Below are positions 37,469 through 45,681 of a DNA stretch of 64,000 bases, in pieces. Every line of letters begins with the position of its first letter. Within the stretch, counting starts at the first letter, position 1. The stretch spans positions 1-64,000 of the forward strand of contig MELC01000058.1 of assembly GCA_001767455.1 (NCBI GenBank), in the 5' to 3' direction. Below the pieces are notes generated by a model, which was given only the letters and a program-made list of their open reading frames with translations, made no database searches and was not told where the DNA came from. Both the position numbers and the translations under genes were made by a program. The stretch comes from Acidobacteria bacterium RIFCSPLOWO2_12_FULL_66_21. Its GTDB lineage: Bacteria; Acidobacteriota; Vicinamibacteria; Vicinamibacterales; 2-12-FULL-66-21.

Positions 37469-40120
37469 TCAGCGCGGGAGGCGCTTGGCGTAACCGGAAA
37501 GTTCGACCGTTGCGGTGAGGATTTCCGCGGCGCGCACACCTTTGATCCCGGGCTGCCCGCCTCCAACCGAGACGATGACGCGCCCCGGTTCGATCGTGCG
37601 CTCGCCGTTCTCGCGCAGCGACGACAGGTCCCTGTCCGACAACGTGAAGCGCACGGTCCTTCGTTCTCCCGGCCGCAGCAGGATCCGCGTGAAGCCTTTC
37701 AGCGATCGAAGCGGGCCGGATGAACCTGCGTCGCGCGCGACGTACACCTGCACGACCTCGTCGGCAACGACACCGCCGCTGTTCTCAACGTCGATCGCGA
37801 GGTGGAGTGACTCGTCGGTCGCAATTCCGCGGGGCACCTGCAGGTTCGAGTACTGGAAGGTGGAATAGCTCAGACCGTAGCCAAACGGGTAAAGCGGCTG
37901 GCCGGTGAAGTACCGGTACGTCCGTCCCTTCATCGCGTAGTCATCGAACGGCGGCAGTTGATCCGTCGATCGATAGAAGGTGACCGGCAGGCGTCCACCC
38001 GGACTGACACGACCGAACAGGACGTCCGCGACAGCGGTCCCGCCGGACTGTCCCGGATACCACGCTTCCAGAATCGCCGGCACGTGCTCGTCCGCCCAGT
38101 TCACGGCGACCGCGCTGCCGTTCAGCAGTACCAGCACGACGGGCTTCGCTCCCGCCGCTTCGACAATCGCCTTCAGCAGCGGCTCCTGACCGTCGGGAAG
38201 ATCGAGTCGGGTGCGATCGCCGCCTTTGAACCCCTCGACCGCGACGGACATCTCCTCGCCCTCGAGCTCCGACGACAACCCGAGCACCACGATGACGGCG
38301 TCTGCCGCCCGTGCGGCGTCCAGCGCCGCGCCTCGCTCGTCCGGCCGCACCCCGGGGACCTGCCACAACAGCCTGCCGACGGCATCGTACTTTTCGTGCT
38401 CGTATTCGATGCGGATCGGATACTTCACGCCCTCACGCAGCGTCACGCGCCCCGTCCTCAGCGACGGCTCGTGATCGCTGCGGCCGTAGGCGATCTGCTT
38501 GTTGTCGATCAGGACGCGAAACGAGGTCGCCCCGCGGAATCCCAGCGTGTAGACGCCCGTCGCCGGCGCAGTGAGTTCGCCCGTCCAGCGCACGCTGAAG
38601 ATCTCGCCGAGACCATCGACTGGAAGACGATCCGCCCAATCGAAGTCCACCACTTGCTCCGCTCGCGTGGCAACCGGCGCGCCGTCGAAGTGGCCGCGAT
38701 AGTAGGCTGCCGTAAGCGACAACGCGGATGCCGGAACGGGGACCAGGTCTGGCAGGCCGGGCGCCAGGGGACCGCCGCGGGCATAAAAAACTTTCGTGGA
38801 CGGGCCGGCCGCGGCTTCAATCCCGCGCCGAATCGTTACCGGACTGACGGGCGTGCCGTTGTAGTTCCCCAGCAGCACGTCCACGTCGTCGGCATTGGCT
38901 CCGATAACGGCGATCGTGCCGAGGCCCTTCCGCAAGGGCAGCGTGCCGCCGTCGTTCTTGAGCAGCACGATGGATTTTCGCGCGGCCTCCAGCGCGAGCG
39001 CCTGGTGCGCCGGAGAGTTCACGACGGCCTCGTATGTCAGCGTCGTGAACGGCACACGAGCGGGCGGGTCGTAGACGCCGAGCCGCATCTGCGCCTGCAA
39101 CAGGCGCCGAAGCGCGATATCGACGTCACGTTCGGTGATTGAACCGGCGCGGACGCCGTCCGCAAGAGTCAGGAACGCGTCGGGAGATCCAGCCGACCAC
39201 GACCCGCTTCCGCACTCGAGGTCCGTGCCAGACCGGAGCGCCAGCGCGGCAGCCTCGACGTCGGTCGCGCGCGTCTTGTGGCCCTGGTAAATGTCCTGCA
39301 CCGCCCCGCAATCGGAAACCACATAGCCCGTGAAGCCCCACTCGCCGCGCAGAATCGTCCCGAGGAGCTCGTTGTTGGCGCACGCGGGAACGCCGCGCAC
39401 GCTGTTGTACGCGCACATGACCGATCCGGCCTTGCCGTCGACGACGGCGGCGCGGAACGCGGCCAGGTACGTCTCGAAAAGATCGACGTCGCTCACTTTC
39501 ACGTTGACCGTGTGGCGCGTGGACTCAGGTCCGCTGTGCACCGCAAAGTGCTTCGGCGTCGCGATCGTCTTCAGATACCGCGGGTCGTCGCCCTGCATAC
39601 CCTTGACGAAGGCCACGCCCATCGCACCGGTGAGGAACGGGTCTTCTCCGTACGTCTCCTGTCCCCGTCCCCAGCGCGGGTCGCGGAAGATATTGATGTT
39701 GGGCGACCAGAACGTGAGCCCCTGATACAAGTGGCGATCGCCCCGGCTGATCCAGCGGTTGTTCATCGCGCGCGCTTCGTCGGCAATCGCCGTGGCCACG
39801 CGGTGCATCAGGTCCGCGTCCCACGTCGCCGCCAGCCCGATCGCCTGCGGGAACACCGTGGCCCTCCCGGTGCGCGCGACGCCGTGCAGCCCTTCGTTCC
39901 ACCACGGAAACGCCGGGATGCCGAGCCGCTCGACGGGCGCCGCGCGCTCGATCATCAGGCTGACCTTCTCGTCGAGCGTGAGGCGGCCGATCAGATCGTC
40001 GATGCGCTGCTCGATCGGCAGGTCGGGGTTGCGGAACGGCAGCGCCCCTTGCGTCTGGGCGCTGCCACGAAGCAGCGCGAGGGCCGCGAACACAACCACG
40101 AGTATGCCTGGTCGCCTCAT
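37469..40120 (-). CDS. Glycoside hydrolase family 3 (beta-glucosidase/xylosidase) with PA14 domain
   Basis: 883 residues from ATG 40120 with GGAGG nine bases upstream; signal peptide to about residue 24. The GH3 N-terminal barrel (40-320) has the substrate motif PKHFAVHSG (189-197) and nucleophile Asp270 in GYVVSDCGAV. A GH3 C-terminal sandwich (380-700) is interrupted by a PA14-like carbohydrate-binding domain (about 470-610: VRWTGELTAPATGVYTLGFR). A fibronectin-III-like domain ends the protein. Sequence around WWNEGLHGVAR resembles the xylosidase-type subgroup. It acts on plant-type oligosaccharides in the periplasm or outside. Confidence 0.95.
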   Translation of the reverse strand: MRRPGILVVVFAALALLRGSAQTQGALPFRNPDLPIEQRIDDLIGRLTLDEKVSLMIERAAPVERLGIPAFPWWNEGLHGVARTGRATVFPQAIGLAATWDADLMHRVATAIADEARAMNNRWISRGDRHLYQGLTFWSPNINIFRDPRWGRGQETYGEDPFLTGAMGVAFVKGMQGDDPRYLKTIATPKHFAVHSGPESTRHTVNVKVSDVDLFETYLAAFRAAVVDGKAGSVMCAYNSVRGVPACANNELLGTILRGEWGFTGYVVSDCGAVQDIYQGHKTRATDVEAAALALRSGTDLECGSGSWSAGSPDAFLTLADGVRAGSITERDVDIALRRLLQAQMRLGVYDPPARVPFTTLTYEAVVNSPAHQALALEAARKSIVLLKNDGGTLPLRKGLGTIAVIGANADDVDVLLGNYNGTPVSPVTIRRGIEAAAGPSTKVFYARGGPLAPGLPDLVPVPASALSLTAAYYRGHFDGAPVATRAEQVVDFDWADRLPVDGLGEIFSVRWTGELTAPATGVYTLGFRGATSFRVLIDNKQIAYGRSDHEPSLRTGRVTLREGVKYPIRIEYEHEKYDAVGRLLWQVPGVRPDERGAALDAARAADAVIVVLGLSSELEGEEMSVAVEGFKGGDRTRLDLPDGQEPLLKAIVEAAGAKPVVLVLLNGSAVAVNWADEHVPAILEAWYPGQSGGTAVADVLFGRVSPGGRLPVTFYRSTDQLPPFDDYAMKGRTYRYFTGQPLYPFGYGLSYSTFQYSNLQVPRGIATDESLHLAIDVENSGGVVADEVVQVYVARDAGSSGPLRSLKGFTRILLRPGERRTVRFTLSDRDLSSLRENGERTIEPGRVIVSVGGGQPGIKGVRAAEILTATVELSGYAKRLPR

Positions 40121-40311
40121 CGCGCATTTCCTCCCGCGCTGCAAGCGCGCGACTGGGGCGCATTGTAACGCAGCCGTGCAACGCAGCCAGACCACCGGAA
40201 AAACACGGAAGTCTTCACCACTGAAGAACACGGAAGCACACCGAGAAATGAGACCGAAGAGATTTGCCGTGTTCTTCTGTGGGCAGGCTGCGGAGCTAAG
40301 ATTGACGAGTC

Positions 40312-41496
40312 ATGCGCGCATTCCTGTGGTTCGTGTTGTCAGCTGGGCTTGTTCTCGCACCGCCCTCAGTTTCCTCATCTCGATCGGCGGACCAGGTCGA
40401 GCTGGTGCGCGTGCCGAACGGCGGACTCCAGCCTGACATCGCGGTCGACCGTGACGGTGTCGTGCATGCCGTCTATCTCGCCGGAGAACCGGGTGCGGCG
40501 GACGTCTTCTACGGGCGGTCGTCTGACGGCGGGCGGACGTTCTCTGCCGCCATGCGCGTGAACAGCCAGGACGGCAGCGCGATCGCGACGGGCACGATCC
40601 GCGGAGCGCAGATCGCGATCGGCCGGAACGGCCGCGTGCACATCGCATGGAATGGATCCGGTCAGGCGCTGCCGAAACCGCCGGTCAATCCAAAAACGAA
40701 GCGCGCGGGCGCGCCGATGTTGTACGCGCGCTTGAATGCTGCCGGCACAGCGTTCGAGCCCCAGCGCAACCTGATTTCGAAGACGACGAATCTTGATGGC
40801 GGCGGGTCGATCGCCGCGGATTCCGCAGGCGGCGTCTATGTCGCGTGGCACGGCCATCCTGCCAGTGGCGAGGGTGGCGAAGAAGCCAGAAGCGTGTGGC
40901 TTGCGCGCTCCGCCGACGATGGCGCCACGTTCGAGAGCGAACGGCCGGTGTCGGACGCGTCGACGGGCGTGTGCGCGTGTTGTAGGTTGCGCATCTCCGC
41001 CACCGCGCACGGCGAATTGCAGCTCCTCTACCGATCGGCGACCAACCTTGTTCATCGGGACATGTACTCGCTGGTGTCGCGCGACCGGGGCCGCACCTTC
41101 AACGGCGCGCGGCTTCACGCGTGGGAGATCGGCGCCTGTCCCATGACGAGTTCGTCCATCGTGGCCGGGGATCGCGTGATGCGCGCCTGGGAAACGGATG
41201 GGCAGGTGTACTTCAATTCCGGAGAGACCGCCGATCCGCCGACGTCGCCCGATCTGCCGGCAGGCGGCGGGCCGCCACATCGGAAGCACCCCCGCCTCGC
41301 GGTGAATTCACGCGGCGCGGTGCTGGTCGTGTGGACAGAGGGAACCTCGTGGGGCCGCGGCGGATCGGTGGCCTGGCAGATGTTCGAGCCTGACGGCCGG
41401 CCCACGGCCATCAAGGGTGTTCAGGCCGGGCTTCCGACGTGGAGTTTCGCGGCCGTCGTGGCCAGACCCGACGGGGGGTTCAGAATCCTGTACTGA
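40312..41496 (+). CDS. Secreted BNR/Asp-box (sialidase-fold) protein
   Basis: 394 residues from ATG 40312; signal peptide MRAFLWFVLSAGLVLAPPSV. Several Asp-box motifs (SSDGGRTFSAAM, SADDGATFESE, SRDRGRTFNGA) indicate a six-bladed sialidase-like propeller. A pair of adjacent cysteines (VCACCRLRIS) could form a vicinal disulfide or bind metal. No catalytic Arg triad can be assigned by eye, so glycosidase activity is not claimed. The end PDGGFRILY is repeated, damaged, 400 bp downstream, a sign of a lost tandem copy. Confidence 0.85.
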   Translation: MRAFLWFVLSAGLVLAPPSVSSSRSADQVELVRVPNGGLQPDIAVDRDGVVHAVYLAGEPGAADVFYGRSSDGGRTFSAAMRVNSQDGSAIATGTIRGAQIAIGRNGRVHIAWNGSGQALPKPPVNPKTKRAGAPMLYARLNAAGTAFEPQRNLISKTTNLDGGGSIAADSAGGVYVAWHGHPASGEGGEEARSVWLARSADDGATFESERPVSDASTGVCACCRLRISATAHGELQLLYRSATNLVHRDMYSLVSRDRGRTFNGARLHAWEIGACPMTSSSIVAGDRVMRAWETDGQVYFNSGETADPPTSPDLPAGGGPPHRKHPRLAVNSRGAVLVVWTEGTSWGRGGSVAWQMFEPDGRPTAIKGVQAGLPTWSFAAVVARPDGGFRILY

Positions 41497-41559
41497 TTCT
41501 GGAGCACCTGCGACCGAGATGACGCGCGAAACGCAATCCTCGATCGTGGTACGCACTCG

Positions 41560-41787
41560 TCAAGAAGGACGCGCACGGGCGAGGAGGGCTTCTTTCGCTT
41601 GTTCCAGGGCGGCGACCGCCTGTTCTTTCGAGACGGTCGGGAAGTCCTCGAGGAACTCCGAAAGGGGCTGACCGGCTTCGAGATAGTCGATTAGCGTCTG
41701 GAACGGCACGCGCGTGCCGGCGAAGACCGGCGTCCCGCTCATGATTTCCGGATCGCTATGCACGACGGGTTTCTCGATTGTCGCCAT
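41560..41787 (-). CDS. DUF433 family protein (VapB-like antitoxin type)
   Basis: 75 residues from ATG 41787, preceded by AAAGGA. It has the DUF433 HTH signature: DPEIMSGTPVFAGTRVPFQT, LIDYLEAGQPLSEFLEDFP and VSKEQAVAALEQAKEAL. DUF433 genes are usually paired with a PIN-like toxin (DUF5615). No toxin frame is found on either side, so it is an orphan. It lies in the debris between the BNR gene and the PadR cluster. Confidence 0.88.
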   Translation of the reverse strand: MATIEKPVVHSDPEIMSGTPVFAGTRVPFQTLIDYLEAGQPLSEFLEDFPTVSKEQAVAALEQAKEALLARARPS

Positions 41788-41847
41788 TCCTTTCAACGGG
41801 TCTGCCTTCAAGAATACACCTTCCCCGGGGTGGTGCCCATAGCTGCG

Positions 41848-41895
41848 CGCCGCCGTTGTCGCACGGCGGATGGAGGGTTCAGGATTCTCTACTGA
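41848..41895 (+). pseudogene. 3' remnant of a second BNR gene
   Basis: The DNA reads LRAAVVA then, after a one-base shift, ADGGFRILY and stop. This matches the end of the BNR gene (FAAVVARPDGGFRILY). It shows that a tandem copy once ended here. Confidence 0.6.
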
Positions 41896-42506
41896 CGCGG
41901 TCGAACCGCAAAGTAGTGGCGCCTGAGGAGGCGTTCGGCCCCAAGGCTGCCAGCGTAGAACCCGGCGACTATCAGGAACGACTCGGCCGCGTCCAGGGGA
42001 CCGCGGATTGGATCGGCCAGCCACACGTCGACATATCCTCTAATCACCACCCAGTACGCCAGCCACAGAAGAAAGAACGCGCTGAAGGTTGCCCGGAGGA
42101 CCGGTCCGCGCCCGCTCGACACGGAACCCATCGTGAACCCGACGATCCCGCTGACGGTCACCTCGAACACGGCCCGCAGTGTCCATCCGAGCCCCACCAT
42201 TCGAGGAGCCGAGGCCAATTCCAGTTGCAGCCAGTGAAAGAACGGCCGGGCGGTCAGCCGAATGACGGCAACGGAGAGCGCTGCCGCGCCAACTGTCGAG
42301 ATGAGTCTCGGGCGCGCCATGAGGCTGCGCACGTTGCGGAAGACCTCACGTGTGTACCAAGCGCGCGCGTGACGCGGCCCGAGCCGCCGCACGCGCTGGT
42401 GAAACTCCTCGATTAGGTCTCCGTGGATCTGCGTGAAGTCAGGCTCGCCTGAAAACAGGGTCAAGAGCAATGATGCGGTCCTGGGCGGCTTGACGGAATC
42501 AGGCAT
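41889..42506 (-). CDS. Permease-prefix-domain membrane protein
   Basis: 205 residues. The N-terminal part (SLLLTLFSGEPDFTQIHGDL, EEFHQRVRRLGPRHARAWY) is the permease prefix domain found at the start of acidobacterial FtsX/MacB-type permeases. It is followed by about four TM helices (TVGAAALSVAVIRLTA, AVFEVTVSGIVGFTMG, FFLLWLAYWVVIRGY, FLIVAGFYAGSLG). Here the prefix stands alone between PadR and a damaged permease. It overlaps the PadR gene by 8 bp, so they are one operon. The end overlaps the BNR remnant on the other strand by a few bases. Confidence 0.82.
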   Translation of the reverse strand: MPDSVKPPRTASLLLTLFSGEPDFTQIHGDLIEEFHQRVRRLGPRHARAWYTREVFRNVRSLMARPRLISTVGAAALSVAVIRLTARPFFHWLQLELASAPRMVGLGWTLRAVFEVTVSGIVGFTMGSVSSGRGPVLRATFSAFFLLWLAYWVVIRGYVDVWLADPIRGPLDAAESFLIVAGFYAGSLGAERLLRRHYFAVRPRQ

Positions 42507-42837
42507 GACCCTTCCCTTCCTTCATGTTCAATCCCGTCGATAACCCCTGCACCGCGCGCTGCGCATCGTTGAACGCGCGCAATCCCGCCGCGGTCACCCG
42601 ATAGAAGCGCTTCGCCCTGCCGCCGCGTTCGGCCGTCGGCTCTCCCAGCCAGGATTCGACAAAGCCCTTGCGCTCGAGCCGCTCGAGCGCCGTGTAGATG
42701 GCGCCGCTCGCGACGTCCCTGTGCGCACGGTCCAGGAGTTCCTGACGAATGGACAAGCCGTAGGCCCCCTCCCGCAGCCGCACCACGGCCAGCAGCAGCA
42801 GAGATTCGAACCCCCCTAAGAGCCGCCTCCCGGTCAT
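42499..42837 (-). CDS. PadR-family transcriptional regulator
   Basis: 112 residues from ATG 42837. It shows a complete PadR winged helix (LLLLAVVRLREGAYGLSIRQ, VASGAIYTALERLERKGFVE, GGRAKRFYRVTAAGLRAF). In this phylum PadR proteins precede permease operons and repress them. The gene has a near-consensus sigma-70 promoter that would give an almost leaderless mRNA, with a small palindrome over the -10. Confidence 0.93.
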   Translation of the reverse strand: MTGRRLLGGFESLLLLAVVRLREGAYGLSIRQELLDRAHRDVASGAIYTALERLERKGFVESWLGEPTAERGGRAKRFYRVTAAGLRAFNDAQRAVQGLSTGLNMKEGKGHA

Positions 42838-42846
42838 TTGTAATGC

Positions 42847-42875
42847 ATTGTAGTTTTAATCGAGAGCCAAGTCAA
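42847..42875 (-). promoter_or_regulatory. Sigma-70 promoter of the PadR gene with possible operator
   Basis: On the minus strand TTGACT (42875-42870), 17-bp spacer and TACAAT (42852-42847). The ATG lies 9 bases after the -10, so the expected transcript starts 2-3 bases before the start codon. The 8-bp palindrome AATGCATT overlaps the -10 and could bind PadR. Confidence 0.65.
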
Positions 42876-42908
42876 GATGCCGCGCGAATCGGTTGGCGCC
42901 GCCAGCGC

Positions 42909-44860
42909 TCAGTTCTTCAACAGGACCTTCGGGTCGATGCGTGAGGCCTGGTGCGCGGGATGCCACGACGCCAGCAGCGCGGTGACCGTGATGACGAGGG
43001 CGACCAGCGCGAGCGTCGCAGGGTCGGTGGCGCTGACGCCGAACAACTGCGACTGCGCCCAGCGTGAGACGGCAACCGCGCCGCCGATCCCGATCGCGGC
43101 GCCTGGCAGCGCAAGTCGAAGCGACGACTCCAGGACCATACGGTTAATCCGCCGGCCGTCGGCGCCGAGCGCCATCCGAATCCCGATTTCGCGCGCGCGA
43201 TTCGCCACCAGGAATGCCATCAGCCCGTAGATGCCGGCCGCCGCAACGATGAACGCGAGCAGGCCGAAGCCGGTGATCACACGTGTGGCAAGGAGGCGAT
43301 CGGCGAACTCGGTCGCGTACTGGTCGTCGGCGAACTCGACCTTCAGGATGTTGCGCTGGTCGACCGCCCGGACGGTCTGGTAGAGGTCGGCAGCGCGCGA
43401 ACGCGAATCGACGCGCGCCGTCACGGTGAGAAACCCGTACGACGGCCCGCCGAAACTGCTGCGCGGCGTGGGAGTCGCGGACGCGATCGGCCGTGGCGGG
43501 GGCGGCTGCCGCAACGAGTACTTCTGAACGTCCTCACGTAGAGGACACTGCCCACGAGCAGCATCACCGCCAGGCCAACTTGCGCCACTGTGAGCGCCCG
43601 GCGGCCCACCGCTCCGCCGCGCCCGCCGGCGCCCGACTGGCCTTCCATCTTGAGCAGATCCAGCAGGTCGGCGCGCCAGACGAATGCCACGACGGGCAGC
43701 CACGCGAGGATCCACGTCAGTCCGGCGAAGACGGCCATGAACAGGAGAGCTCGTTGATCCAGATCAATCGGATTCGGACTGCCCGTGAGCGACCGTGGCA
43801 GCTGACGCACGAGCACGCCGGTGCCCAGATTCGCGAGCACGCCGGCCACAGAGGCGGCCGCGCCTACCAGGCAAATACCCTCGGCCAGCGCCGTTCGGAC
43901 GAGCGCGGCTCGAGGGGCGCCGACCGCAAGCTGAATCGCGCAGGTCTTCGCACGGCCGAGCGCGCCGGCCAGTTCGAGGCTCGCCGTGTTCGCGCACGCG
44001 ATCAGGAGCAGGGTCAGAGCGGCGCCGACGAGGACGAACAGCATCCGGCGCTGTTCCGCGACGGCCCGTGCGCTTCTGAGCGGCACCGGCACGGCAACGA
44101 CGCCGGGCCGTGCGCCCGCCGCCGCGAGCACCGCCGCGCTTCGAAGCGGCATCACTTGTGAGAGCTGCTCCCACGAGACGCCCGGCGCGATGCGCGCGAT
44201 GAGCGAGATCCCGAAGTTGCGCGCGAGCGGCCCCCGGGGATCGAACACGCGCCAGATGCGCTGACTGCCGTCGGGAAAGCGGAAGGACGCGGGCATGACG
44301 CCCACAACGAAAAGCGGTTCCGCGGTCGTCTCGATCGTCCGGCCGACCGCGATGGAGGGATCGCCGAAACGCTGCCTGGCGATCGACTCCGAGATCAGCA
44401 CCGCCTGGACGTCCGTCTGCCGCTCGTCGCCGGCGACGAAGCCGCGGCCCCAGCGGGGACGGACGCCGAGCATCTCGATCAGGCCAACGGTGATGTCGGC
44501 GGCGGGCACGAGTTCCGGCTCGCCGCTCCCGCTCAGAAAAATGACTTTGTAGAGGTGGCCGTGGACGCCCGTGAAGAGATCGGTCTGTTTTCGCCATTCG
44601 TCCAGGACGGCTGATGACCCGAATCCCCCGCCGGGCCGCCCCGTTCCTGCGTCCCGCGTCTCGAAGTTGATGAGACGGTCCGCGTTCGGATAGGACACGC
44701 GCCTGAAGACGAGCGAGTCCGCAGCCGAGAAGACGATCGTGTTGGCGGCCAGCCCGACGGCAAGCAGGGCGACGGTCAGCCCGGCGCGCCATCCTCGCGC
44801 GCGCACGTTGCGCCATGCCCAGTGCAGCTCCGTCCCCCATCCCTCGACCAGCCGGCCCAT
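42909..44860 (-). pseudogene. FtsX/MacB-type ABC permease with internal deletion
   Basis: ATG 44860 follows GGAGG. The 5' part has the first TM helix (AGLTVALLAVGLAANTIVFS), a MacB periplasmic core domain (LVFRRVSYPNADRLINFE, GDPSIAVGRTIE) and the FtsX bundle (ALTLLLIACANTASLELAGA), reaching VGLAVMLLVGSVLYVRTF. There, near 43530, the frame changes and resumes at VQKYSLRQPPPPRP, which belongs to the second half of the second periplasmic domain, and continues through the last FtsX bundle to 42909. Family members are about 800 residues; roughly 200 are missing. The protein is unlikely to work. No ATPase gene is adjacent. Confidence 0.82.
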
Positions 44861-44959
44861 GACGACCTCCGCAGACGCGTATTATGCCCTTGTGACGGCG
44901 CGACCGCGGCCATCGTTGGACTAATCGGATGAGCAGCATCTGTGAAGCCCCCCGGTCTG

Positions 44960-44988
44960 TTGACATAGCCAAGTATTCTGGCTAAGTT
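44960..44988 (+). promoter_or_regulatory. Sigma-70 promoter of the toxin-antitoxin operon with internal palindrome
   Basis: TTGACA (44960-44965), 17-bp spacer, TAAGTT (44983-44988). The spacer carries the inverted repeat AGCCA-N7-TGGCT (44967-44983), well placed for autorepression by the antitoxin. The GTG start is 7 bases after the -10, so the mRNA would be leaderless. Confidence 0.75.
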
Positions 44989-44995
44989 AGATCCT

Positions 44996-45238
44996 GTGAA
45001 ACGCGTGAAGATTGGCCAGTTCCGCGACCGGGCGAGCGAGCTCATTCGACGCGCGGCCGGCGGAGAGACCGTCGTCATTCTCAACCGCGATCGTGAAGTG
45101 GCGAAGATCGTGCCGATCACCGCCGAGACCAACCGCGCGGCGGGCCTGGTCGGCTGCCTCGCCGGCACCGCGGACGTCCGGGGAGACATCGAGGCGCCGA
45201 TCGCGACCTCCGGTGCGTGGTTTCGGAAGCTTCCGTGA
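44996..45238 (+). CDS. Type II antitoxin (Phd/YefM-VapB type)
   Basis: 80 residues from GTG 44996; a second GTG at 45005 gives VKIGQFRDRASELI and is possible. The sequence RASELIRRAAGGETVVILNR, REVAKIVPI is the Phd/YefM N-terminal DNA-binding fold. The C-terminal 35 residues would wrap the toxin. The stop overlaps the toxin start (GTGA). It is expected to repress its own promoter. Confidence 0.88.
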   Translation: MKRVKIGQFRDRASELIRRAAGGETVVILNRDREVAKIVPITAETNRAAGLVGCLAGTADVRGDIEAPIATSGAWFRKLP

Positions 45239-45642
45239 AATACCTGCTGGACACGCAGGCGTGGATCTGGTCCGTGCTCGACCATCCGCGGCTGAGCCGG
45301 CGCGCCCGCACGGCGTTGCGGACGATCGCCGCGCAGGAGCGTGTCGGCATTGCCGCGATCTCGTTGAAAGAAGCCGCCTGGCACCTCGCCCACGGGCGAA
45401 TCGTGGTGAACGAGGATTTCGGACCGTGGCCGCTGTGGCTGCGACAGGCGGCCTCATCGCCGCAGCTTGACGTGCTTCCGCTCACCGCCGATGTGGCGAT
45501 CGAGTCAGCGCACCTTGGCGACACGTTCCCGCCCGACCCGGCCGATTGCCTGATTGCGGCCACCGCGCGCGTCCACGACCTGACCCTCATCACCTCCGAC
45601 CGGTTTATCCGCAAGAGCGGCGCGGTACGTACGCTCTGGTAA
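45235..45642 (+). CDS. PIN-domain toxin (VapC-like)
   Basis: 135 residues from GTG 45235, overlapping the antitoxin stop by four bases; an earlier in-frame GTG (45217) is less likely. PIN-domain acids are visible: Asp in LLDTQAWIW, Glu in SLKEAAWHL, Asp in FPPDPADCLIAATA and the last Asp in LTLITSDRFI. The family cleaves RNA, commonly tRNA. It converges on the GHKL ATPase gene. Confidence 0.92.
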   Translation: MKYLLDTQAWIWSVLDHPRLSRRARTALRTIAAQERVGIAAISLKEAAWHLAHGRIVVNEDFGPWPLWLRQAASSPQLDVLPLTADVAIESAHLGDTFPPDPADCLIAATARVHDLTLITSDRFIRKSGAVRTLW

Positions 45643-45681
45643 CACGCCGCCTTGGCGTTCGAACACGAAATGAGCAGCGCG

